Assembly (NCBI RefSeq): GCF_947090775.1
Contig: NZ_OX352321.1
Location: 3,410,001-3,474,000 of the forward strand
Origin: Pseudarthrobacter sp. MM222
Lineage (GTDB): Bacteria; Actinomycetota; Actinomycetes; Actinomycetales; Micrococcaceae
Reading direction: 5' to 3'
DNA length: 64,000 bases
Positions 35,414-43,953 of the stretch are shown piece after piece (positions within the stretch are counted from its first letter, which is position 1; each line of letters starts with the position of its first letter). The notes under the pieces are model-generated. The model was given only the letters and a program-made list of their open reading frames with translations, did not search any database and was not told the DNA's origin. Both the position numbers and the translations under genes were made by a program.

Positions 35414-36124
35414 TCAGGACCGGGCCGCGAGAGCCGCGTCGTAGCGTTCCAGGGCGATTTCCGCGAGCACCGGGGACGGCAGCAACGGGGCGGTGACGAG
35501 GTCAGCGCCGGCCTTCGCCAGCTGGTCATGGAAGAAGCCCGGGGCCAGCAAGTAGGAGGCGATGACCACCCGGCCCTGCGGCCCCGCGGCCACCAGCGCG
35601 CCTTCCTCGCGGACTGCATGCACGGCGTCCTGCACCGACGGCTTGGCCGACGCGCCGTACGCGGCAATGACGCGGTTGGGCCGCAGCAGCCGCAGCTGCC
35701 CGGCGAGCTCCTCCACGTTCAGCGCGGCCGAGGGATCGGAGGAGCCGGCGGCGGCCAGGATCACGGTGTCGCCCTCGACCACCCCGGCCTCCCGCAGACG
35801 CTGGTCCAGGACTGCCGCCAGCCGCGGATCTGGCCCGAGCGGCGCGGCGGCAAAGGTATCCGGCCGGCTCCGAACGGCGCGGGCGATGTCCACCTTCACG
35901 TGGTAGCCCACGCTGAGCAGCAGGGGAACGACGACGGCGGCCTCCCCCGCGGGCAGCCCGGCCACGACTGCCGGCAGTTCGGGGTCCTGCACGTCGACGT
36001 AGGCTTCGCGGACGTCGAGTCCCGGCCGCAGGGCGGCGATCCCGTCGCGGAGGGCGTTGACTTCGGCGGCACCGAGGACGCTGGAGGTGCCGTGGGCGCA
36101 GGCGATCAGGATGGGGCTATTCAT
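35414..36124 (-). CDS. cbiX: Sirohydrochlorin chelatase (CbiX family)
   Basis: A 236-residue two-half chelatase. The N-terminal half has IACAHGTSSVLGA with the active-site His, and PLLLSVGYHVKVDI supplies the second histidine; the C-terminal half repeats the fold (YLLAPGFFHDQL). It inserts iron into sirohydrochlorin to finish siroheme, which fits a CobA without a ferrochelatase domain and a sulfite reductase next door. It lies 142 bp upstream of sir on the same strand, with the sir promoter between, so it is probably its own unit. The ATG at 36124 is the natural family start. Confidence 0.88.
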   Translation of the reverse strand: MNSPILIACAHGTSSVLGAAEVNALRDGIAALRPGLDVREAYVDVQDPELPAVVAGLPAGEAAVVVPLLLSVGYHVKVDIARAVRSRPDTFAAAPLGPDPRLAAVLDQRLREAGVVEGDTVILAAAGSSDPSAALNVEELAGQLRLLRPNRVIAAYGASAKPSVQDAVHAVREEGALVAAGPQGRVVIASYLLAPGFFHDQLAKAGADLVTAPLLPSPVLAEIALERYDAALAARS

Positions 36125-36185
36125 AGCCGTTAGCGTAACCTTGGAGCCGCCCCATCCGCCCCCTGATAACCGACCGGGACGCTCC

Positions 36186-36857
36186 ATGACTTTTTCCTTT
36201 AGCCTCGTCCTGGTCTGGCTGGACCTGGCAGGTGTCTTCTTCTTCGCGGTCTCCGGGTCCCTGCTCGCGGCGCGGAAACAGTTCGACATCATCGGCTCGC
36301 TGCTGCTCGCCTCGGTGGTCAGCCTGGGCGGCGGCGTCATCCGCGACATCATCATCAACGCGGGCCCGCCGGCGGCCTTCACGAATCCGGCCTATCTGGC
36401 CCCGCCGCTGCTGGCCACGGTGCTGGTGTACTTTCTGTTCTCCAGCGTCCAGCGCTTCACCTCGCTGCTGATCCTGTTCGACGCCGGCGGCCTGGCCCTC
36501 TTCTGCATCAGCGGCACGCTCAAGGCTTTGGCCGCCGGCATGCACCCGATAGCGGCGGTGCTGTTGGGGGTCACGACGGCGGTGGGCGGCGGCCTCCTGC
36601 GGGATATCACCGCCAACGAGGTGCCCCAGCTGTTCGACCCCAAGGACCTCTATGCCTTGCCGGCATTCGCGGGGGCGTCCCTGACGGTGCTGCTGTCCGT
36701 CACAGGGACCTTCAACGCGCTCACCGCGAGTGCGGTGGCCGCCGTCGTTTTCGCCTTCCGGGTCACGGCCTGGCGCCGCCGTTGGTACGTTCCGCTGGCC
36801 GTCCGCGGCTGGCACCGCCTGGGCCTGGACGCGGCGGAAAGTGGAGCCAAGGATTAG
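36186..36857 (+). CDS. Trimeric intracellular cation channel (TRIC/YadS) family protein
   Basis: A 223-residue membrane protein of seven predicted helices in two similar three-helix halves plus one. Each half has the glycine motif: SLGGGVIRDIIINAGPP in the first and AVGGGLLRDITANEVPQLF in the second. These belong to the UPF0126/TRIC family of bacterial channels, reported to conduct small cations. The C-terminus is a charged cytoplasmic tail. It is divergent from cbiX with a 61-bp gap and lies 13 bp before the SUKH-like gene. Confidence 0.88.
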   Translation: MTFSFSLVLVWLDLAGVFFFAVSGSLLAARKQFDIIGSLLLASVVSLGGGVIRDIIINAGPPAAFTNPAYLAPPLLATVLVYFLFSSVQRFTSLLILFDAGGLALFCISGTLKALAAGMHPIAAVLLGVTTAVGGGLLRDITANEVPQLFDPKDLYALPAFAGASLTVLLSVTGTFNALTASAVAAVVFAFRVTAWRRRWYVPLAVRGWHRLGLDAAESGAKD

Positions 36858-36870
36858 CTAGGATAAGACC

Positions 36871-37299
36871 ATGACTGACATGTTCCTCGAGAAATTCCGC
36901 GCGCTTGTTCCGAAGTATCTCGAAGACGAATGGCAGGAAGAGGATGGGCTCCCGGCGGACGAGGTGGATGCGGCCCTCGCCGAGCACCAGTTCCAGGTGC
37001 CGCTGGTATTGCGCGAGTTCTACCTGGCCGTGGGCGGCTGCGAGGACATCATGGAGGCGTACCACTACTTCTGGGACCCCGAAGAGCTCGAAGTCGATGA
37101 CGAAGGCTTCCTGATGTTCCTCGAGGACGAGGAGGAACAGTTCACTTGGGGCTTCCGCATCGGCGACCTCAGCATCCCGGACCCGATCGTGTACCGCCGC
37201 AACAACGCCCGCGGACAGTGGAAGAGCGAAGAGGGAACGTTCTCCGAGTTCGTCTTCGATATGTTCGAGTGGGCCTTCAACGACGAAGACGAGGACTAG
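36871..37299 (+). CDS. SMI1/KNR4 (SUKH)-like small acidic protein
   Basis: A 142-residue, very acidic protein (C-terminus NDEDED). The segment FQVPLVLREFYLAVGG, followed by an FLEDEEEQFTWGFR core, resembles SUKH-fold proteins, in which an Ile/Leu-P-x-x-LR-x-F-Y motif opens the domain. SUKH proteins include many immunity proteins against secreted toxins, but also housekeeping members. No toxin gene is nearby. The gene is 13 bp after the channel gene, so it may be co-transcribed. Functional assignment is weak. Confidence 0.6.
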   Translation: MTDMFLEKFRALVPKYLEDEWQEEDGLPADEVDAALAEHQFQVPLVLREFYLAVGGCEDIMEAYHYFWDPEELEVDDEGFLMFLEDEEEQFTWGFRIGDLSIPDPIVYRRNNARGQWKSEEGTFSEFVFDMFEWAFNDEDED

Positions 37300-37402
37300 G
37301 CCTCCGCGCCTGGCGGAATCTCCCCACCTTTGGACTGCCCTGCCGGCGTGTCCGGCCAACTGCCCTCTGGTCGTGGAGTCCTCGGTCCAGAGCTGGGGAA
37401 TT

Positions 37403-37640
37403 TCAGTGGATGACCCGGCCACGCAGTACTTGCCACACCTCATCCACGACCTTCTGCGGGTTATGGACAACGTCCTCGTAGCCGTACCGCAGCACGGCAT
37501 AGCCCGTCAGGGTGCTGGCGTTGTTCCGTCGCCGGTCCTTTCGGACCTGATTCGCCTCGAGGTGCGAGGCGCCGTCCAACTCCCGGGCCGGACCACGCTG
37601 CCGCGGTGGATCACGACGCCGGCCGCGTTGCCGTGGCGAC
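37403..37640 (-). pseudogene. Remnant of a DUF559 endonuclease-like gene
   Basis: The minus-strand frame ending at 37403 reads RELDGASHLEANQVRKDRRR, then NNASTLTGYAVLRYGYEDVV, the C-terminal half of a DUF559 (Vsr-like PD-D/E-x-K) domain. Upstream of about 37600 this frame loses family similarity while a different minus frame continues with GVVIHRGSVVRPG, suggesting a frameshift. No sensible start codon precedes it. It is probably a decayed gene. An intact relative of the wider family is at 45685-46644. Confidence 0.5.
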
Positions 37641-37825
37641 ACAGCAAATGCAGCCGCTCGGGTGGGTGAAGCCGCCAGAGCCTGTGGTGGCCGGCCGCCG
37701 ACACACAGGACAGGAGCCCGTGGCGTGATTGAGGTACGTGGTGAGTTCCATGGGTCCAGCACAGCGTCCGATACCCGCTCCAGGGAGTCCGTCGGCGTCG
37801 TATGTGCAAAGCCCGCGTCCCCGAA

Positions 37826-37907
37826 TTCCCCACCTTTGGACGCCTCCGACGGCGCGTCCCCGCGAGTTGCCGACGTCCGGCGCCTCGTGCCAGTGAAAGG
37901 TGGGGAA
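37826..37907. repeat. 82-bp element bounded by 12-bp inverted repeats
   Basis: TTCCCCACCTTT (37826-37837) and AAAGGTGGGGAA (37896-37907) are perfect inverted repeats. A further copy of TCCCCACCTTTGGAC is at 37321-37335 in direct orientation. This could be a small REP-like or MITE-like element beside the decayed gene. Confidence 0.5.
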
Positions 37908-38039
37908 ACCCTGCCCCCGGACCGCACTGAATGTCTGTGACACATTGTTTTACAGCAACCCTAGACACTGTGACATTTTTGTCATAGGCTCATTTCTGGG
38001 TTCACCAAATGCCTCCGGTGGACCTGATGCGAACGGAGA

Positions 38040-38096
38040 AATGGCCCCGGTTCGACACAACGGTTGACTCGAACGTTGTGAGGAACCGGGGCCATT
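38040..38096. terminator. Long hairpin downstream of polyprenyl synthase gene
   Basis: AATGGCCCCGGTT (38040-38052) pairs with 38084-38096, and an inner stem CACAACG/CGTTGTG extends it. It lies 41 bp after the polyprenyl synthase stop on the minus strand and likely ends the prenyl synthase transcript. Confidence 0.75.
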
Positions 38097-38136
38097 CCGT
38101 TTAAGCGGGGCCAGCCGGGCGAATCCGGAAAGGCGG

Positions 38137-39237
38137 TCAGCTGCTGCGGTCCACCACGGCCCGCGCGAAGCTCGACAGCGAGGCCTTCACCACACCTTCG
38201 GGCAGCGGGGCCAGGGCGGCGATGGCTTCATCGGCCCAGGCGCGGGCCACAACCCAGGATTCCGCGGTGACGGAGTGCTCCCGCAGGCCGGCCACGGCCG
38301 CGGCAAGCGCCTCGTCGGAGCTGAGATCGCCGTCGATCAGTTTCAGGAGTTCGACGGCGGACTGGTCGCCCTCCCGGGCGGCCTTGCGGAGCAGCAACAC
38401 GGGCAGGGTCGGAACGCCTTCGCGGAGGTCCGTGCCGGGTGACTTGCCGGACTTGACCTTGATGCCGGTGACGTCGATGACGTCGTCGGCGAGCTGGAAC
38501 GCCACCCCGACTTTTTCGCCGTACTCCACGAGCAGGGGTTCGTAGGCCTCGTCAGCGCCGGCGAAGATCGCGCCGAGCTGCCCAGAGGCGGCCACGAGCG
38601 AGCCCGTCTTGTCAGCAATCACGGACAGGTAGTGCTCCACCGGATCCTCATCGGGGCGGGGGCCCACGGTCTCGTGCAGCTGGCCGAGGCAGAGCCGCTC
38701 GAAGGTGCGGGCCTGGATGCCGAGTGCGCGGGAGCCAAGTTCGGAAACCAGGATGGATGCCCGGGCGAAGATGAGGTCGCCGGTGAGCACGGCGACCGAG
38801 TTGCCCCAGACCTCGTGCGCGGTGGGCGCGCCCCGGCGGAACGGCGCGGAGTCCATCACGTCGTCGTGGTAGAGCGTTGCCAGGTGCGTGAGCTCCACAA
38901 CGACGGCGGCCTGCACCACGGCCGGCAGCGAGGCGTCGCCGAGGTGGGCGCAGAGCAGCGTCAGAAGCGGCCGGATGCGCTTGCCGCCGGCTTCCACGAG
39001 GTGACGCGACGTCGCGTCTGCCAGCGGATCGGAGTTGGCAATGGCTTCGCGCAGCTTCTTCTCGACGCGCGCCAGGTTCGTCGTAATGGCGGGCCCCAGT
39101 TCCGGGTCCCCCGCGATCGCCGCGAAACCGGCCGGCAGCTGGAGGCCGGTGGCGATGGCGGTGGTGTTGAGGTTGGGTTCAGAGCTCGGCAGGCCGTGTC
39201 CGGCGTGCGTCCAGCTTTGGTCTGCAGAGTTGGTCAC
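38137..39237 (-). CDS. Long-chain polyprenyl diphosphate synthase (menaquinone side chain)
   Basis: A 366-residue trans-prenyltransferase that extends allylic diphosphates with isopentenyl diphosphate. The first aspartate-rich motif is LYHDDVMDSA, the second FQLADDVIDVTG, and GGKRIRPLLTLL binds diphosphate. The residues just before the first motif are small or medium, fitting a long (C40-C50-like) product. Its GTG start overlaps the menJ stop as GTGA, and menG lies upstream, so it most likely makes the menaquinone tail. Product length cannot be fixed from sequence. Confidence 0.9.
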   Translation of the reverse strand: MTNSADQSWTHAGHGLPSSEPNLNTTAIATGLQLPAGFAAIAGDPELGPAITTNLARVEKKLREAIANSDPLADATSRHLVEAGGKRIRPLLTLLCAHLGDASLPAVVQAAVVVELTHLATLYHDDVMDSAPFRRGAPTAHEVWGNSVAVLTGDLIFARASILVSELGSRALGIQARTFERLCLGQLHETVGPRPDEDPVEHYLSVIADKTGSLVAASGQLGAIFAGADEAYEPLLVEYGEKVGVAFQLADDVIDVTGIKVKSGKSPGTDLREGVPTLPVLLLRKAAREGDQSAVELLKLIDGDLSSDEALAAAVAGLREHSVTAESWVVARAWADEAIAALAPLPEGVVKASLSSFARAVVDRSS

Positions 39238-40589
39238 GGGTTAACCCTAACTTTTGTTGCGGAAACCGCGGAGTTGGTGCTGAAGGGCGGAGGGCCGCCG
39301 GTATTGGAGGTGGCCGGAACCAGCCGTTCCAGGACGCGGATGACGCGGTCCTCGAAGCCGTTGGCAGCCGGGTCGGTCAGGTTGGCCAGCAGCCGCACCA
39401 CGAACCGCATCAGCAGAGGGATGGGCATGCCCGTCCGGAGCGCGAGTTTCATCACGGCCGGTCGGCCGATCACGGCGGCGAAGGCGCGGCCCAGGGTAAA
39501 GTGCGAACCCCACTGGCCCCGGACGTAGTCGGCGTAGCGAGCGAGGTGAGCGTCGGCGTCGGACGCTGAGCCGGTATCCCAGGCTCCGGTGCGCTGCCGG
39601 GCGGCGGCGTCGATGATGAACTCGGCCGCAAAGCGGGCGGATTCCATCGCGTAGGAGATGCCTTCGCCATTGAACGGCGAGACCATGCCGCCGGCATCGC
39701 CCAGCAGCAGCAGCCCGGGCGAGTAGTGCGGCGTGCGGTTGAAGCCCATCGGGAGTGCGGCGCCACGGATCTCGCCCACCTGGTTCTCCGGCGTGAAGCC
39801 CCACTCGGCGGGCATGCCGGCGGTCCACTCGCGGAGCACCTGCTTGTAGTCGAGCTTGCCAAACTCCTTTGAGGAGTTCAGGATGCCCAGGCCCACGTTG
39901 GAGGTGCCGTCGCCGACGCCGAACACCCAGCCGTAGCCGGGCAGCAGCTTGCCGTCGCGGCCGGGAAGCTCCAGCCAGCCTTCCATCCAGTCGTCGTCGT
40001 GCCGCGGGCTGGTGAAGTAGGTACGCACGGCGACGCCGAGGGGGCGGTCATCGCGCTTCGGGATGCCGAGCGAGACGGCGGTCCGGGTGGAGTTTCCGTC
40101 CGCGGCCAGGACGACGTCGGCGTCGAAGTCCCGGACTTCACCGGTCTTGCGGCCGGACGCGTCCAACAACGCGGCCCGGACGCCGGTCACGCGGCCGTCC
40201 TCGGAACGCAGCGCCTCCGTGACGCTGTGGCGTTCCAGGACGACGGCGCCGGCGGACTGCGCATGCCGGGCCAGCTCCTCGTCGAAGCCCAGCCGGGTGC
40301 GGATCAGGCCGTACTGCGGAAAGTCCGAGACTTCAGGCCAGGGCAATTCAATGGTGCGGCCGCCCGCGATCAAGCGCAGGCCCTTGTTGCGGCGCCAGCC
40401 CTCTGCCTCGGGGTGCGGCAGGCCAAGCTTCTGGATTTCACGGACGGCCCGGGGGGTCAGCCCGTCGCCGCAGACCTTTTCGCGGGGAAAGCTGGTCTTT
40501 TCCAGCACCGTGACGTCCACGCCTGCCTGGGCCAGGTAATACGCGGCGGTGGATCCGGCCGGACCGGCTCCGACGATCAGTACTTTCAC
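39234..40589 (-). CDS. menJ: Geranylgeranyl reductase family FAD protein (MenJ-like)
   Basis: A 451-residue flavoprotein. The N-terminal FAD motif is VLIVGAGPAGSTAAYYLAQAG, shortened here as GAGPAGSTAA, followed by PREKVCGDGLTPRAV and a second FAD block GDAGGMVSPFNGEGISYAM. The MenJ group saturates one isoprene unit of the menaquinone side chain. Context supports this: prenyl synthase downstream (4-bp overlap), menG 12 bp upstream. A chlorophyll-type role is excluded by the organism type. Confidence 0.88.
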   Translation of the reverse strand: MKVLIVGAGPAGSTAAYYLAQAGVDVTVLEKTSFPREKVCGDGLTPRAVREIQKLGLPHPEAEGWRRNKGLRLIAGGRTIELPWPEVSDFPQYGLIRTRLGFDEELARHAQSAGAVVLERHSVTEALRSEDGRVTGVRAALLDASGRKTGEVRDFDADVVLAADGNSTRTAVSLGIPKRDDRPLGVAVRTYFTSPRHDDDWMEGWLELPGRDGKLLPGYGWVFGVGDGTSNVGLGILNSSKEFGKLDYKQVLREWTAGMPAEWGFTPENQVGEIRGAALPMGFNRTPHYSPGLLLLGDAGGMVSPFNGEGISYAMESARFAAEFIIDAAARQRTGAWDTGSASDADAHLARYADYVRGQWGSHFTLGRAFAAVIGRPAVMKLALRTGMPIPLLMRFVVRLLANLTDPAANGFEDRVIRVLERLVPATSNTGGPPPFSTNSAVSATKVRVNP

Positions 40590-40601
40590 AGCGGCTGCAA
40601 G

Positions 40602-41393
40602 CTAACGCGCGGTCCGGTTGATGTTGCGGCGCAGCTTGGCCACGGGACCGGTGTGGGCGGCCAGGGCGTTTGCGCCAGCTGCGGGGCCGGCCGCCGGGCC
40701 TGCCGGCTTCTCGGCGCGGTGCACGGCCACGATCCCGCCGCTGAGGTTCCGGTAGGTGACATTCTCCCAGCCGGCTTCCTGCAGCCAGGCGGCCAGGTGG
40801 TCCTGGTCCGGCCAGGCGCGGATGGACTCGGCGAGGTAGACGTAGGCGTCCGGGTTGGAGGAGACCTTGACGGCGATGGCGGGCAGGGCACGCATGAGGT
40901 ACTCGGTGTACATGGTGCGCCACAGCGGCACCACGGGCTGGGAGAACTCGGCGATGACCAGCTTGCCGCCGGGCTTGGTGACCCGCAGCATTTCGGCCAG
41001 GGCCTTCTTCGGCTCGTTGACGTTGCGCAGGCCGAAGGAAATGGTGCTGGCGTCGAAGGTGTTGTCCGCGAACGGAAGACGGGTGGCGTCCCCGGCGATG
41101 AAGTCGATGTCCGGGCGGCGGCGCTTCCCAACCTTCAGCATGCCGAGGGAGAAATCGCAGGCGATCACGTCGATGCCGGCGTCGGCATACGGCTCGCTCG
41201 AGGTCCCCGTGCCGGCGGCGAGATCGAGTACCCGCTGGCCCGCCTGCACATCCATCGCGTCGACCACGACCCGGCGCCAGCGCCGCGTCTGCCCCATGGA
41301 CAGGACGTCATTTACGACGTCGTATTTGGGGGCGACGTCGTCAAACATCGTGGCCACTTCGTCCGGACGCTTATCCAAGGATGCTCGGTTCAC
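40602..41393 (-). CDS. menG: Demethylmenaquinone methyltransferase
   Basis: A 263-residue SAM-dependent C-methyltransferase completing menaquinone. Motifs are [14 protein letters not shown] (SAM site, about 55-68), [15 protein letters not shown] and [16 protein letters not shown]. An Ala/Gly/Pro-rich linker precedes a basic C-terminal tail. It starts at GTG and is the first gene of menG-menJ-prenyl synthase. It is divergent from menF; the 140-bp gap carries the hairpin GCCCCGGAC/GTCCGGGGC (41489-41513). Confidence 0.93.
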   Translation of the reverse strand: MNRASLDKRPDEVATMFDDVAPKYDVVNDVLSMGQTRRWRRVVVDAMDVQAGQRVLDLAAGTGTSSEPYADAGIDVIACDFSLGMLKVGKRRRPDIDFIAGDATRLPFADNTFDASTISFGLRNVNEPKKALAEMLRVTKPGGKLVIAEFSQPVVPLWRTMYTEYLMRALPAIAVKVSSNPDAYVYLAESIRAWPDQDHLAAWLQEAGWENVTYRNLSGGIVAVHRAEKPAGPAAGPAAGANALAAHTGPVAKLRRNINRTAR

Positions 41394-41533
41394 CTTGTCA
41401 TTGTCTCAAATGTTCGGCACCCCCACGAACCACCCCCTGAACAGGGCCGGAGCAGGGCCGGAACCGGACCGCCGCGGGGACCGGAAGCGCCCCGGACGGG
41501 CCGCGTCCGGGGCGGGAGTAATGTTGTCTCATC

Positions 41534-42871
41534 ATGACGAGCGCGTTCCGTACCAGAATTATCAGAACACTGACAGTCCCCCTCGATGCAGAATCATTCC
41601 CCGGGGGGCTGCCGTCGTTTCTGGTCCGGGACGATGTCCTTTGCTGGACCCGCCGCGAGGCCGGCCTGGTGGGCTTCGGCGAAGTCGCCCGGTTCACGGC
41701 CACCGGCCCCGAGCGTTTCCTCGAGGCTGACATCTGGTGGCGCCACCTGGTGCTGGAGGCGGACATCACCGATGCCGTGGAATGCCCCGGCACCGGCCCG
41801 GTTGCCTTCGGTTCCTTCGCCTTCTCCAAGGCGTCCACCCACGAATCCCGGCTGATCGTTCCCGAGATTGTGGTGGGCCTGCGCGACGGCAAGGCGTGGC
41901 TGACCCAGCTGACGTTCGACGACGCCGGACTCACCGAAGCGGGCGCCCGCGCCGCGCTGGACCGCTGGCTGGACGCTCCCGACGTCGCGCTCCCGGTGGA
42001 CGTTGCCGCCCAGGTTCCCGCCCGGGAGGCAAAGCTGGTGACCGGGTCGCTCAGCGAAGATGACTGGATGGCGGCCGTGTCCGCCGGTGTCGCGGAAATC
42101 CGGACCGGGGCGCTGGAGAAGCTGGTGCTGGCCCGGGACATCGTGGCCACCGTGCCCGACGGCGTGAACGCCGCGGAGATCCTGCGGCAGCTGGCCGTCC
42201 GCTACCGCGAGTGCTGGACCTACGGCGTGGACGGGCTGGTCGGCGCCACGCCCGAGATGCTGATCCAGGTGGAGGGCCGCACCGCGCAGGCCCGGGTCCT
42301 GGCCGGCACCCTGGACCGCCGCGATGCCGAGGGGATGGCCGGCTCGCCCCTGGAGTTCGCCGAGCGTGTGCTGGCTGGCTCGGAGAAGCAGCGGCACGAA
42401 CACGACATCGCCATCCAATCCCTGACCACCCAGCTGGCCCCGTTTTCGGAGGCCCTGACTGCCCACAGCGAGCCGTTCATCCTCGAACTGCCCAACGTGT
42501 GGCATCTCGCCTCCGACGTGAAGGCAGAGCTGGCCGAGATTGAGGGCCATGTGCCGACGTGCCTCGCGTTGATCAACGCGCTGCACCCCACCGCGGCGGT
42601 CTGCGGCACCCCCACCACGGTGGCAGGCGCCCTGATCCGCAAGCTCGAGCACCTCGACCGCGGGCCCTATGCCGGACCGGTGGGCTGGCTCGACGCGGCC
42701 GGGAACGGCGAATGGGGCATCGCCCTGCGCGGCGCGGTCATCGAGTCGCCAGACAGCGTCAGGCTGTATGCCGGCTGCGGCGTGGTGGAAGGCTCCGTGC
42801 CCGAGGCCGAGCTCGCCGAAACCTGGGCGAAATTCCGGCCGATGCTGGAGTCCCTCGGCATCAGCTCCTAG
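41534..42871 (+). CDS. menF: Menaquinone-specific isochorismate synthase
   Basis: A 445-residue chorismate-utilising enzyme making isochorismate. The C-terminal half holds the catalytic fold: EKLVLARDIVATVP, GATPEMLIQVEGRTAQARVL, the HPTAAVCGTP motif, and GNGEWGIALRGAVIE with SVRLYAGCGVVEGS at the end. The N-terminal half is divergent, as is usual for MenF. It is transcribed away from menG, so two menaquinone units share one promoter region. Salicylate or siderophore synthesis is less likely because no partner genes are present. Confidence 0.9.
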   Translation: MTSAFRTRIIRTLTVPLDAESFPGGLPSFLVRDDVLCWTRREAGLVGFGEVARFTATGPERFLEADIWWRHLVLEADITDAVECPGTGPVAFGSFAFSKASTHESRLIVPEIVVGLRDGKAWLTQLTFDDAGLTEAGARAALDRWLDAPDVALPVDVAAQVPAREAKLVTGSLSEDDWMAAVSAGVAEIRTGALEKLVLARDIVATVPDGVNAAEILRQLAVRYRECWTYGVDGLVGATPEMLIQVEGRTAQARVLAGTLDRRDAEGMAGSPLEFAERVLAGSEKQRHEHDIAIQSLTTQLAPFSEALTAHSEPFILELPNVWHLASDVKAELAEIEGHVPTCLALINALHPTAAVCGTPTTVAGALIRKLEHLDRGPYAGPVGWLDAAGNGEWGIALRGAVIESPDSVRLYAGCGVVEGSVPEAELAETWAKFRPMLESLGISS

Positions 42872-42968
42872 ATTCCGGGATGGCAGACAGTCGGGGCCCG
42901 GCCCGGCTTGCGCCAGCCCTAGTTTTAGTTATCCAATGGTCAATAGAAGTTTTCTGTGATGCACATCT

Positions 42969-42990
42969 CTTATAGGCGTTACACTATAAG
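42969..42990. promoter_or_regulatory. 22-bp inverted repeat upstream of amino-acid ABC operon
   Basis: CTTATAG and CTATAAG form perfect 7-bp arms around an 8-nt spacer, 44-65 bp before the binding-protein start. The AT-rich arms overlap likely -10 sequences, so a regulator here could block transcription. Confidence 0.45.
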
Positions 42991-43033
42991 CCGACCAAGT
43001 CACGTCTGCCCCCGCAACAAAAGGTAAAAATCC

Positions 43034-43837
43034 ATGCAGCTCAAGTCCCTCGCCACGGCACGGCTTGCCGCCAAAGCAGCCGCAATCCTCGCCGTCGGCT
43101 CCCTCGCCCTGACCGCCTGCGGCGGAAGCTCCACGCCGGCAGCCTCCCCGGAGGGTGGCGTGTCACTCATCAACGCCGGCAAGCTCACCGTGTGCTCGGA
43201 TGTTCCCTATGAGCCCTTCGAATTCCAGAAGGACGGCAAGATCGTCGGCTACGACATGGACATCGCAGCCGAGGTTGCCAAGGACCTGAAGGCCGAGCTG
43301 AACGTCGTGGACAGCTCCTTCGAGGCCATCGAGACCGGCACCGCGCTCACCCAGTGTGACGTTTCCATCTCCTCCATCTCCATCACGGACACCCGCAAGT
43401 CCGTCATGGACTTCTCCACCCCGTACTTGGACGACGACCTCGCCCTCGTAGCCAGCGACTCGTCCGGCATCACCGGCCTGGACGCCGCCAAGGGCAAGAA
43501 GGTGGGCGTCCAGCAGGCCACCACCGGCGCGGACTACGCCACCGAAAAGGGTCTCGACGCCCAGCAGTTCGAGGACACCGGCCTCCTGGTCCAGGCCCTC
43601 CAGGCCGGAACCATCGATGCCGCCCTGGGCAACCAGTCCGTCTTGGGCTACGCCATCAAGGACGACTCCAAGTTCAAGAGCGTCGAAAAGTTTGCCACGG
43701 GCGAGCAGTTGGGTATCGCCATCAAGAAGGGCAACTCCGCCATGGCCGAGAAGGTCAACGGAACGCTCAAGCGTCTGACCGACGACGGCTCCCTGGAGAA
43801 GTTCAAGACCACCTGGTTCGGCGAGACCGCCAAGTAG
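43034..43837 (+). CDS. Polar amino-acid ABC transporter substrate-binding lipoprotein
   Basis: A 267-residue family 3 binding protein. The signal peptide ends in LALTAC with lipid Cys at about 29, followed by GGSSTPAAS. The family block is GKIVGYDMDIAAEVAKDL, and the ligand site includes SISITDTRKSVMDFS. It belongs with the permease and ATPase encoded next. A strong hairpin (43887-43923) separates it from the permease, a usual way to make binding protein in excess. The specific amino acid is not predictable. Confidence 0.92.
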   Translation: MQLKSLATARLAAKAAAILAVGSLALTACGGSSTPAASPEGGVSLINAGKLTVCSDVPYEPFEFQKDGKIVGYDMDIAAEVAKDLKAELNVVDSSFEAIETGTALTQCDVSISSISITDTRKSVMDFSTPYLDDDLALVASDSSGITGLDAAKGKKVGVQQATTGADYATEKGLDAQQFEDTGLLVQALQAGTIDAALGNQSVLGYAIKDDSKFKSVEKFATGEQLGIAIKKGNSAMAEKVNGTLKRLTDDGSLEKFKTTWFGETAK

Positions 43838-43886
43838 CCAGCGCTTCGGCCTGACGCCTCCGCAGCCCTGAGATCCACGCAGCCGG

Positions 43887-43923
43887 GGCCCCGGACAAGC
43901 TGCACCGCAGCCCGTCCGGGGCC
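43887..43923 (+). terminator. Intercistronic hairpin after binding-protein gene
   Basis: GGCCCCGGAC (43887-43896) pairs with GTCCGGGGCC (43914-43923). It probably stabilises or partly terminates the binding-protein mRNA ahead of the permease gene. Confidence 0.65.
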
Positions 43924-43953
43924 TCAGCCACGCATAACGAATGTGAGCACCCC

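Larger units (their letters stand above)
37321..37985. other. Gene-poor interval with decayed coding sequence and repeats
   Basis: About 840 bp lie between the SUKH-like gene and the polyprenyl synthase gene. It holds a DUF559 remnant on the minus strand (37403-37640), two copies of TCCCCACCTTTGGAC (37321 and 37827), the inverted repeat 37826-37907 and the short palindrome TGACATTTTTGTCA (37971-37984). No intact gene is supported. Confidence 0.6.

Noticed and set aside
37662..37940. Plus-strand 92-codon frame in the gap
   Set aside because: No ribosome site and no recognisable protein; it overlaps repeats and the minus-strand remnant.
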